A DNA stretch of 7,901 nt, from the NCBI GenBank assembly GCA_029932015.1, contig JAOZQW010000097.1, positions 1 through 7,901 on the forward strand. Direction: 5' to 3'. The stretch comes from Candidatus Fermentibacteraceae bacterium (GTDB taxonomy: Bacteria; Fermentibacterota; Fermentibacteria; Fermentibacterales; JCC-6). The position numbers were made by a program, and so were the translations under genes. Below are positions 1 through 6,610 of the stretch, piece after piece. The notes beneath the pieces were generated by a model, which was not told the origin of the DNA, searched no databases, and saw only the letters and a list, made by a program, of their open reading frames with translations. Within the stretch, counting starts at the first letter, position 1. Each line of letters begins with the position of its first letter.

Positions 1-770
1 GGGAGGGTGACCGCATTCTCAAGGCAGTTGTCACCTCTATCTCGAACGCCCTGAGACCGAATGATGTCATCGGCAGGATAGGGGGAGATGAATTTGGGAT
101 AATCCTTCCCGCCGCAAGCACAGAGAATGCGGCCATGATCGCGGAGAGGGTCTGTCTGAAAGTCTCCTCAACGGTCTTCCGTCAGGACCAGATCCCTGTG
201 ACGGTGAGCATTGGAGTTGCCACAGTTGACAGCACAGCCAGCCAGAGCGACATGGTCATCAGCCGGGCGGATGCAGCACTTTACCAGAGCAAGCAGAGCG
301 GCAGGAACAGACAGACCGTATGGAGCAGCGCAAGTGATCCCATATTCGATGGTCACAAACGCCTGTCGATTCTCGATACCGGAGACCCCGGCTGGGACCA
401 TATCCTCGGGCAGACGGTAATGGAACTCCTCCATACTCCAAGGGAGGAAATAACTATCACGGATTTGGTAGAACGGTTGCGCGATGTTCTACGATGCGAG
501 TACCTGTATCTCGAATCATCCGAGGGGGAGAAAATCGGCTCCGGACCTGAATTTGCTGCCAGGGCGATGGAGAAGGTTCATCATGCATATCCAGGCAGGA
601 TCAGCGAGCATGAGAAGGTTCTGGGAAAATTCCACATACTATCGAGAATGCTCCCACGCGGGGGGCAGCAGGTGGCCGTATGGGATGAGACGGAGATCCT
701 GCCACAAAGTATAAAAGGGGTTTTCAGGGCCTTGGGCAATCTTGCTGACCTACTCCTCGGCGGTCGCTGA
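1..770 (+). CDS. Diguanylate cyclase (GGDEF domain) with GAF-like C-terminus, 5'-truncated by window edge
   Basis: The reading frame is open from the window edge (first full codon at position 3) to the TGA at 768-770, so 255 C-terminal residues are visible. The GGDEF motif is intact (GRIGGDEFGIILP, motif at nt 81-95). An RxxD inhibitory site (RPND) lies exactly five residues before it, so the protein should make c-di-GMP from two GTP and be inhibited by its product. The domain continues through VTVSIGVAT and ADAALYQSKQSGRN and ends near visible residue 107. After a linker of about 40 residues, visible residues 148-255 (ITDLVERLRDVLRCEYLYLES through FRALGNLADLLLGGR) have the helix/strand pattern of a GAF-like sensor. 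That assignment is by pattern only. GAF domains usually precede GGDEF, so the order is unusual. The N-terminal sensor region lies outside the window. It is convergent with uvrA. Confidence 0.9.
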   Translation, partial: EGDRILKAVVTSISNALRPNDVIGRIGGDEFGIILPAASTENAAMIAERVCLKVSSTVFRQDQIPVTVSIGVATVDSTASQSDMVISRADAALYQSKQSGRNRQTVWSSASDPIFDGHKRLSILDTGDPGWDHILGQTVMELLHTPREEITITDLVERLRDVLRCEYLYLESSEGEKIGSGPEFAARAMEKVHHAYPGRISEHEKVLGKFHILSRMLPRGGQQVAVWDETEILPQSIKGVFRALGNLADLLLGGR

Positions 771-785
771 GAAGCCCATTCAGCG
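765..785. repeat. Short inverted repeat overlapping both convergent stop codons
   Basis: CGCTGA (765-770) and TCAGCG (780-785) are perfect inverted arms around a 9-nt loop. The left arm contains the stop of the GGDEF gene and the right arm contains the stop of uvrA. Two G-T wobbles could lengthen the stem to 8 pairs. No T-run follows on either strand, so it is not a canonical intrinsic terminator, though it may help end or protect both transcripts. A stop codon in each arm makes part of this symmetry likely by chance. Confidence 0.4.
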
Positions 786-3611
786 GTGTTCCCTATCCTC
801 TTTCAGAGCCTCCTTCAGGAAGAGACCGGTATGCGAGTCAGGATCTCTGGCCACATCATCAGGGGTTCCTGTAGAGATGATCCTGCCCCCGGCATCCCCT
901 CCATCCGGTCCAAGGTCGATTATCCAGCCCGCATTCTTGATGACGTCAAGGTTGTGCTCAATGACGATGACGGTGTTCCCTGCTCTGACCAGGCGCCCGA
1001 GAACGTGCAGGAGCCTGTCGACATCGTAAAAATGCAGCCCGGTAGTTGGCTCATCCAGGATATAGACCGTATGCGAGGAATGCGGTCTGGAAAGCTCTCT
1101 GGCCAGTTTGATCCTCTGGGCTTCACCGCCTGAAAGGGTAGGAGCCGGCTGACCTAGCTGGAGGTAACCCAGTCCTACATCGTCAAGCACTTTCAGAATT
1201 CTGTAGATGGCAGGGACCCTTTCGAAGTGTACCAGGGCTTCTCCCACGGTGAGGGAGAGCACTTCTGCGATATTCAGACCGCCGTAGGTTATTCGGAGGG
1301 TCTCCTTGTTGAAGCGCATTCCCCTGCAGGTCTGACATTCAACGAATACATCAGCAAGGAAATGCATTTCGATCTTGCGGACTCCTGCTCCGCTGCATTC
1401 CTCACATCTGCCTCCTTTAACGTTGAAGCTGAATCGACCGGGCTTGTATCCCCTTATTTTCGCTCCCGTGGTCAATGCGAACAGGTCCCTGATGTGGTTG
1501 AATACCTTGGTGTAAGTAGCGGGATTGGACCTCGGGGTGCGACCGATAGGATCCTGGGAAATGTTGATCACCTTGTCTACGGATCCAATACCTGCCAGAG
1601 ACCGGAAGGGTCCTGGCCGCTTCCCGGATGAGCCGCCTACCGCAGCGGAAAGCGCCGGATAGAGTGTCTGGCTGATGAGAGAGCTCTTGCCCGAACCCGA
1701 TACGCCGGAGACACAGACAAATCTCCCCAGGGGGATGGAAACATCCACATTTTTCAGGTTATGAAGACATGCACCCTTGAGTTCAATCCATTCGCTGCCC
1801 ATTACATGGCGCTCTACGGCACGGTGTATGCGCTTTCTTCCCGCCAGGTAGTCGCCTGTAAGGGAGGTATGACTGGCCATGATGTCCTCTGGAGTTCCCG
1901 ATGCTACCACCTCACCGCCGTGAACTCCTGCTCCTGGACCGAAGTCGATAACGTGATCCGCGCTGAGGATGGTGTCTCTGTCGTGCTCCACGACAAGAAC
2001 GGTGTTGTCCAGATCGCGAAGCTCCAGGAGGGTGGAAAGCAGACGCCTGTTATCCCTTTGGTGCAGACCAATGGTTGGCTCATCAAGGACGTAAAGCACA
2101 CCAGTCAGGCCGCTGCCGATCTGACTTGCCAGCCTTATTCTCTGAGCCTCTCCGCCGGAGAGAGTCGGGGCTGCCCTGTCCAGAGTAAGGTAATGCAGAC
2201 CCACGTTATTGAGAAAGCCGATCCTTGTCCGGATCTCCTTGAGGAGCTCTCCGGATATCTGCTTCCTGAAATCGTCAAACACGATATTGCTGAAGAACTC
2301 CATGAGGTCGTTCACGGTCATGCAGTTCAGGTGGTGGATCCCCTTGCCTCCTACGGTCACAGCCCTTGCTTCGGAACGGAGCCTGCTTCCGCCGCAGGCT
2401 GAACACGGGGACTTATTGAAGAAACGTTCGTAATGTTTCCTTGCGGCCTGGCTGGTGGTGTTCCTGTATCTCCGCTCCAGCTGGGGGATGACACCCTCCC
2501 AGCCTGATTCCCATGTGCCGCTGCTCTTGCTCGAGGACCATCGCATGGTGATCTTCATATCCCCCGACCCGTAGAGGATGACATCTCTTACATCCTCAGA
2601 GAGGCTCTTCCATGCTGCTCCCGGATTGAAGTTCAACTCGGCTGATAGAGCCTTTATGAGGTTGATCACCATTCCCGACGGTACTCCCCAGGGGATCACA
2701 GCCCCTGCATTTATCGAGAGTGCCGTCCTGGGGACGACAAGAAGCGGGTCCACCTTCATCTCAAAGCCGAGTCCCGAACACCCTGTACACATACCGAGCG
2801 GACTGTTGAAGCTGAAAAGCTGGGGGGTGAGTTCAGGCATACTCGTCCCGCACCAGGCACAGGCTGAGTGCTCGCTCATCAGTATCTCTTCGCCTGTGTC
2901 GGCATTCCGTACTGAGAGAGTCCCTCCCCCCTCGCGGAGGGCGGTCTCCACTGAGTCTGTTAACCGGCTGGAGATGTCCTCTCCTGCGATGAGCCTGTCG
3001 ACGACAAGAAGAATATCATGCTTCTTCCTGGGATTCAGCGTGATCCCATCCTCGAGGAGAAGTATCTCTCCATTGACGAGTACCCTCACAAACCCTTTTC
3101 GCATCAGTTCAGGGAAGAGGTCGGGGAAAGCTCCCTTTCTGTTCCGGATGAGCGGTGCAGTTATCAGCAGTCTTGCTCCTTCAGGAGAGGTCATTATCCG
3201 CTCAACCATCTCCTGGGCGGACTGGCTCGTGACCTCTCTGCCGCAATCGGGGCAGTGAGGAGTGCCGGCTCTCGCGAAGAGGACCCTGAGATAATCGGAT
3301 ATCTCGGTAACGGTACCGACTGTTGATCTGGGGTTGTGACTGACGCTCTTCTGCTCAATCGAGATGGCAGGCGAGAGCCCTTCGATACTTTCGAAAAGAG
3401 GTTTTTCCAGCTGTCCGAGAAACTGCCTGGCATAGGCGGAAAGGGACTCCACATATCGCCTTTGACCTTCGGCGTATAGCGTATCGAAGGCGAGAGAGCT
3501 TTTACCTGAGCCGGATACTCCGGTGAGGACCACAAGTCTGTTCCTTGGAAATTCGACAGTGATGTTCTTGAGGTTATGCTCTCGGGCACCCCTGATGACC
3601 ACTCTGTCCAT
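780..3611 (-). CDS. uvrA: UvrABC excinuclease subunit A (UvrA)
   Basis: UvrA is the dimeric ABC-type ATPase that, with UvrB, finds bulky DNA lesions in nucleotide excision repair in the cytoplasm. The 943 residues match the usual length (E. coli 940), so the gene is complete. Two ABC modules are visible: Walker A GVSGSGKS at 31-38 and 636-643; signature LSGGEAQR at 484-491 and 826-833; Walker B ending LDEP near 509-512 and 852-855. Zinc sites are intact: C251/C254/C275/C278 (CX2C-X20-CX2C), C403/C406, and C736/C739/C759/C762 (CX2C-X19-CX2C, DNA-binding). The start MDRVVIRGAREHNLKNI fits the family. GGGAG lies 6 nt before the ATG (complement 3618-3622). It is monocistronic as far as seen and divergent from dnaK. 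I see no recognisable LexA box (neither CTGT-N8-ACAG nor GAAC-N4-GTTC) upstream, so SOS control is not supported here. Identification is near certain. Confidence 0.98.
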   Translation of the reverse strand: MDRVVIRGAREHNLKNITVEFPRNRLVVLTGVSGSGKSSLAFDTLYAEGQRRYVESLSAYARQFLGQLEKPLFESIEGLSPAISIEQKSVSHNPRSTVGTVTEISDYLRVLFARAGTPHCPDCGREVTSQSAQEMVERIMTSPEGARLLITAPLIRNRKGAFPDLFPELMRKGFVRVLVNGEILLLEDGITLNPRKKHDILLVVDRLIAGEDISSRLTDSVETALREGGGTLSVRNADTGEEILMSEHSACAWCGTSMPELTPQLFSFNSPLGMCTGCSGLGFEMKVDPLLVVPRTALSINAGAVIPWGVPSGMVINLIKALSAELNFNPGAAWKSLSEDVRDVILYGSGDMKITMRWSSSKSSGTWESGWEGVIPQLERRYRNTTSQAARKHYERFFNKSPCSACGGSRLRSEARAVTVGGKGIHHLNCMTVNDLMEFFSNIVFDDFRKQISGELLKEIRTRIGFLNNVGLHYLTLDRAAPTLSGGEAQRIRLASQIGSGLTGVLYVLDEPTIGLHQRDNRRLLSTLLELRDLDNTVLVVEHDRDTILSADHVIDFGPGAGVHGGEVVASGTPEDIMASHTSLTGDYLAGRKRIHRAVERHVMGSEWIELKGACLHNLKNVDVSIPLGRFVCVSGVSGSGKSSLISQTLYPALSAAVGGSSGKRPGPFRSLAGIGSVDKVINISQDPIGRTPRSNPATYTKVFNHIRDLFALTTGAKIRGYKPGRFSFNVKGGRCEECSGAGVRKIEMHFLADVFVECQTCRGMRFNKETLRITYGGLNIAEVLSLTVGEALVHFERVPAIYRILKVLDDVGLGYLQLGQPAPTLSGGEAQRIKLARELSRPHSSHTVYILDEPTTGLHFYDVDRLLHVLGRLVRAGNTVIVIEHNLDVIKNAGWIIDLGPDGGDAGGRIISTGTPDDVARDPDSHTGLFLKEALKEDREHR

Positions 3612-3649
3612 GAACCTCTCCCATATGGATATCCCGGGATGAATACATT

Positions 3650-3706
3650 GGTACTAACCCGCATCCATCACAAACAAGCGCATGTGATGGATGCAGGTTA
3701 ACTACC
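3650..3706. repeat. Long imperfect inverted repeat (12-bp perfect core) upstream of uvrA
   Basis: GCATCCATCACA (3661-3672) and TGTGATGGATGC (3683-3694) are perfect inverted arms separated by 10 nt. Beyond a C/A mismatch the dyad continues with TAACC (3655-3659) against GGTTA (3696-3700). After a small asymmetric bulge it continues with GGTA (3650-3653) against TACC (3703-3706), giving 21 pairs in all. It lies about 39-95 nt before the uvrA start codon and about 250 nt before dnaK. Neither strand has a following T-run, so it is not a plain terminator. It could be an operator, a 5'-UTR hairpin of the uvrA transcript, or a copy of a dispersed palindromic repeat. The sequence does not decide between these. 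Confidence 0.8.
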
Positions 3707-3876
3707 TAATATACAATCACCGCAACCCCTGCACGGATGTGTCACAATAGCACACAGCGGGTACATAAACATCCTTATCTGTCTTGCATAAGCAACGATA
3801 ACCATATGCAGCACATCAGAATAGACTTCAAGTCCCATCTGGCATGCTGATTGCTTTAAATTGTACTGAAATGAGA

Positions 3877-3933
3877 CGCCCCTGACGGGCGAAGGAAATA
3901 GCAACCGAATGAGCTTCCCCCCTTCGCGGGAAG
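3877..3933 (+). promoter_or_regulatory. dnaK: Two small hairpins in the dnaK leader
   Basis: CGCCC (3877-3881) pairs with GGGCG (3887-3891) around a 5-nt loop. CTTCCC (3914-3919) pairs with GGGAAG (3928-3933) around an 8-nt loop. Both would lie in the 5' UTR if transcription starts upstream of 3877. The second ends 12 nt before the AGGAG ribosome binding site and does not cover it. A role in mRNA stability or translation control is possible but not shown. Confidence 0.35.
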
Positions 3934-3945
3934 ACTTGAATGGAC

Positions 3946-3950
3946 AGGAG
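3946..3950 (+). promoter_or_regulatory. dnaK: Ribosome binding site that sets the dnaK start
   Basis: AGGAG lies 6 nt before the ATG at 3957, which begins the canonical MSKIIGIDLGTT. The same frame is open to an earlier ATG at 3909 (16 extra residues), but that ATG has only a weak AAGGA 11 nt upstream, and the extension has no counterpart in the DnaK family. The later ATG is therefore chosen. Confidence 0.85.
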
Positions 3951-3956
3951 AGAAGA

Positions 3957-5861
3957 ATGAGCAAGATAATAGGAATTGACCTTGGAACGACAAATTCATG
4001 TGTTGCGGTCATGGAGGGTGGAGAACCCACAGTGATCCCCAACTCTGAAGGCTCCAGGACCACCCCTTCCGTGGTTGGATTCAATGACAAGGGAGAGAGA
4101 CTCGTCGGAGTAGTCGCGCGCAGGCAGGCAATTGCAAATCCTGCCAGCACAGTGTTTTCCGTTAAGAGGCTCATGGGACGGAAATTCATTGAAGTCAAGG
4201 ACGAAAAGGTGCCGTACAGGATAGTCGAAGGACCCAACGGTGACGCTCTTATTGAGGTAATGGACAAGAAGTACTCACCGCCCGAGGTCTCAGCAATGAT
4301 CCTGCAGAAGATGAGGCAGACCGCCGAGGATTACCTTGGTGAGAAGATAGAGAAGGCTGTTATCACAGTTCCGGCATACTTCAACGACAGCCAGAGGCAG
4401 GCCACCAAGGATGCCGGCAGGATCGCCGGTCTCCAGGTCGAGAGGATCGTCAACGAGCCTACCGCGGCGGCTCTTGCCTATGGGCTCGACAAGGACTCAT
4501 CGAACAAGACAATAGCTGTCTTCGATCTCGGTGGTGGTACTTTTGATATTTCCATTCTTGAAATCGGCGAAGGCGTCTTCGAGGTGAAATCCACTAATGG
4601 CGATACACACCTTGGCGGAGACGATTTCGACCAGAGAATAATTGACTGGCTGGTCGATGAGTTCATGAAGCAGCAGGGGATCGACCTCTCGAAGGATCCA
4701 ATGGCCCTCCAGAGACTCAAGGAGGCTGCTGAACGGGCGAAGTGCGAGCTCTCCACCACCCAGAGCACCAGCATTAACCTTCCCTTCATCACTGCAGACG
4801 CCAGCGGTCCGAGGCACATGGACATGAATCTCACCAGATCGCAGCTCGAGAAGCTTGTCGACGGCCTCGTAGTCAGGACGAACGAGCCCTGCGTGAAGGC
4901 CATGAAGGATGCCGGTCTCGATGCATCAGGTATCGATGATGTGATCCTCGTCGGTGGACAGACCAGAATGCCCATGGTTCAGAAGAAGGTCTCGGAGATA
5001 TTCAAGAGAGAACCCCACAAGGGAGTCAATCCCGATGAGGTAGTTGCCGTGGGTGCCGCCATCCAGGCCGGTGTACTCTCCGGGGATGTGAAGGATGTGC
5101 TTCTACTCGATGTGACTCCGCTCACACTCGGCATCGAGACTCTAGGAGGAGTCTCCACCGCCATCATCGAGCGCAATGCCACCATCCCGACGAAGAAGAG
5201 CCAGGTATTCAGCACCGCAGCGGACAATCAGCCTCAGGTGGAGATCATCGTTCTCCAGGGTGAGAGGGATATGGCTGCCGATAACCGTATCCTCGGTCGC
5301 TTCGTGCTCGATGGGATCCCGCCTGCTCCGAGGGGTCTTCCCCAGATAGAGGTTACGTTCGATATCGATGCAAACGGCATCGTGCATGTATCAGCCAGGG
5401 ACAAGGCTACAGGCAAGGAGCAGAAGATCAGGATCGAGGCCTCCAGCGGTCTGAACGAGCAGGAGATCGAGCGCATGGTCAATGAGGCTGAGGAACATGC
5501 GGAAGAGGATGCAGGACGCAGGGAGAAGGTCGAGAGAAGAAACCACGCCGATGCACTGGTCTTCGAAATAGAGAAACAGCTCAAGGAGTTTGGCGATAAG
5601 TTCGACTCCGGTGACAGGGAGAGGCTTGAAGGCGTCATCAAGAGTATGAAGGCAGCCCTCGAAGGCGATGACGACGATCTGATCAAAACCACCTATGCGG
5701 AGCTAGAGGAGACATGGAAGCAGGTAGGTGCGGCTTTCTACAAGAAGCAGCAGGATGAAGCACAGGCCGCCGGTGCAGCTGGCGGAGCCGGACAGGAGTC
5801 CGCTGCCCCCGAGGAAGATGACAACACTGTAGAGGCCGACTTCGAAGTGGTAGACGACTGA
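3957..5861 (+). CDS. dnaK: Molecular chaperone DnaK (HSP70)
   Basis: DnaK is the ATP-dependent cytoplasmic chaperone that binds exposed hydrophobic peptides, cycling with DnaJ and GrpE. The product is 634 residues, a normal length. All three HSP70 signatures are present: IDLGTTNS (7-14), VFDLGGGTFDIS (188-199) and VILVGGQTRMP (329-339). The interdomain linker VLLLD is at 381-385, followed by the beta substrate-binding domain (about 386-500) and the helical lid. The tail is a Gly/Ala/Gln-rich stretch ending DFEVVDD, as in bacterial DnaK. The nucleotide-binding domain carries the insertion usual in Gram-negative bacteria. The start at 3957 is set by AGGAG 6 nt upstream. The stop TGA shares its A with the first possible grpE ATG (TGATG). 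About three quarters of its Arg codons are AGG/AGA. It is first in a dnaK-grpE-dnaJ operon. Identification is certain. Confidence 0.98.
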   Translation: MSKIIGIDLGTTNSCVAVMEGGEPTVIPNSEGSRTTPSVVGFNDKGERLVGVVARRQAIANPASTVFSVKRLMGRKFIEVKDEKVPYRIVEGPNGDALIEVMDKKYSPPEVSAMILQKMRQTAEDYLGEKIEKAVITVPAYFNDSQRQATKDAGRIAGLQVERIVNEPTAAALAYGLDKDSSNKTIAVFDLGGGTFDISILEIGEGVFEVKSTNGDTHLGGDDFDQRIIDWLVDEFMKQQGIDLSKDPMALQRLKEAAERAKCELSTTQSTSINLPFITADASGPRHMDMNLTRSQLEKLVDGLVVRTNEPCVKAMKDAGLDASGIDDVILVGGQTRMPMVQKKVSEIFKREPHKGVNPDEVVAVGAAIQAGVLSGDVKDVLLLDVTPLTLGIETLGGVSTAIIERNATIPTKKSQVFSTAADNQPQVEIIVLQGERDMAADNRILGRFVLDGIPPAPRGLPQIEVTFDIDANGIVHVSARDKATGKEQKIRIEASSGLNEQEIERMVNEAEEHAEEDAGRREKVERRNHADALVFEIEKQLKEFGDKFDSGDRERLEGVIKSMKAALEGDDDDLIKTTYAELEETWKQVGAAFYKKQQDEAQAAGAAGGAGQESAAPEEDDNTVEADFEVVDD

Positions 5862-6610
5862 TGACTGATCCCAGAAGAACTCCACCGGGATCGTTCAGGC
5901 GCAATGGGCAGGTACGGAGGCGTGTTCCAGTGAAAAGATCGCCCCTGAAGGCTGAGACCCTGGACATAGAAGATCTCACAGGGTTCTCTCCCAGCGAATC
6001 ACCTCACTCCGATGAGATGGAGACAGAGGAGTTCATAATCGGAGATGAAACCGACCAGGAGGAGAGCGGAGGGACGGAGCAGAATTCCGAGGAAGAAGTT
6101 TCCGATCTGGCCGATGAGAACAGGGAGCTTCGCGAGTCACTGATCAGGCTGCAGGCGGAGTTCGAGAACTACCGAAAAAGACAGGCAAGGGAGTTCAGAC
6201 GCCTCAGTATACAGGGAAAAAGGGCGCTGATGGTCGAACTGCTCGCAGTACTCGACAATTTCGACAGGGCCATGCTCCATAGAGATGAGAACGGACATCC
6301 CCCGCAGGAGATAGCTGAAGGAATGTTCCGAACCGCTGATCTGATGAGGAGGATACTCGAGCAGGAGGGTCTGCAGGCTCTTGATGTAAGGAGCAGCGAT
6401 CCCTTTGATCCGAATATCCACGAGGCTATGGTGGCTACTGAAGTGGATGGTATCCAAATAGATACTGTGCTGGAGATCCTCGAAAAGGGCTATCTCCTGA
6501 ATGATGAACTCCTTCGTCCTGCCAGGGTCGTTGTAGGTAAACCCCTCAAGGACTCCATATCTGCAGATCCGGCTTCCTCTGAGAATGAGGGGGGACAGGG
6601 CGAAGAGTGA
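5861..6610 (+). CDS. grpE: Nucleotide exchange factor GrpE
   Basis: GrpE is the dimeric co-chaperone that releases ADP from DnaK. The longest frame gives 249 residues, longer than most GrpE proteins. The N-terminus is basic (RR, RRR, KR within residues 5-26), followed by a very acidic stretch (about 35-85). The conserved long helix begins LRESLIRLQAEFENYRKR, and the core continues through LAVLDNFDRAM to the family motif FDPNIHEAM and the C-terminal GYLLNDELLRPARVVVGKP. The ATG at 5861 overlaps the dnaK stop by 1 nt (TGATG) but has no clear Shine-Dalgarno. An in-frame GTG at 5930 has GGAGG 9 nt upstream and would give 226 residues without most of the basic segment. I list the longer form because of the coupling, with the start uncertain. 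The end overlaps the dnaJ GTG by 4 nt. The family call is certain. Confidence 0.95.
   Translation: MTDPRRTPPGSFRRNGQVRRRVPVKRSPLKAETLDIEDLTGFSPSESPHSDEMETEEFIIGDETDQEESGGTEQNSEEEVSDLADENRELRESLIRLQAEFENYRKRQAREFRRLSIQGKRALMVELLAVLDNFDRAMLHRDENGHPPQEIAEGMFRTADLMRRILEQEGLQALDVRSSDPFDPNIHEAMVATEVDGIQIDTVLEILEKGYLLNDELLRPARVVVGKPLKDSISADPASSENEGGQGEE
5916..5920 (+). promoter_or_regulatory. grpE: Strong internal Shine-Dalgarno for an alternative grpE start (GTG 5930)
   Basis: GGAGG lies 9 nt before the GTG at 5930-5932, which is in frame with grpE (23 codons after the ATG at 5861). No comparable site precedes the ATG at 5861. The 5930 start would remove the Arg-rich N-terminal segment and leave 226 residues, closer to the usual GrpE length. 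Confidence 0.45.

Larger units (their letters stand above)
3612..3956. promoter_or_regulatory. Divergent uvrA/dnaK intergenic region
   Basis: This gene-free stretch must hold the promoters for uvrA (leftward) and the dnaK operon (rightward). For uvrA, a weak -10-like TATATT lies at complement 3708-3713 without a good -35. It would start transcription at about 3701, at the edge of the large dyad. For dnaK, a weak extended -10-like TGC-TTTAAA lies at 3852-3860. TCCCATCT at 3833-3840 resembles a sigma-32 -10, but no CTTGAA is at the right distance. Smaller dyads are TGTGT-N9-ACACA (3738-3756) and TGCATA-N14-TATGCA (3785-3810). I find no CIRCE (TTAGCACTC-N9-GAGTGCTAA) and no HAIR (CTTGAGT-N7-ACTCAAG), so the heat-shock control mechanism is not apparent. 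The existence of promoters here is inferred from gene layout, and the individual sites are weak. Confidence 0.5.

Noticed and set aside
2578..3258. Long plus-strand open frame (226 codons) inside uvrA
   Set aside because: It lies wholly antisense to a complete, well-conserved uvrA, and its translation is low-complexity Ser/Pro/Arg-rich, as expected for a shadow frame. The same applies to the 213-codon frame at 1761-2402.
3631..3640. Perfect 10-bp palindrome ATCCCGGGAT before uvrA
   Set aside because: It has no spacer, lies between the dyad and the uvrA ribosome binding site, and a single short palindrome of this kind is common by chance.
3738..3756. TGTGT-N9-ACACA as a CRP/FNR- or CIRCE-like operator
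   Set aside because: The arms are only 5 bp and match neither TGTGA-N6-TCACA nor TTAGCACTC-N9-GAGTGCTAA. It is mentioned only as a minor dyad.
3844..3885. 13-codon ORF (MLIALNCTEMRRP) in the dnaK leader as a possible leader peptide
   Set aside because: It has no convincing Shine-Dalgarno, no run of regulatory codons, and its length is expected by chance.
3909..3956. Upstream in-frame ATG giving DnaK 16 extra N-terminal residues
   Set aside because: DnaK proteins begin at the equivalent of MSKIIGIDLGTT, and the ATG at 3957 has AGGAG 6 nt upstream while the one at 3909 has only a weak, distant site.
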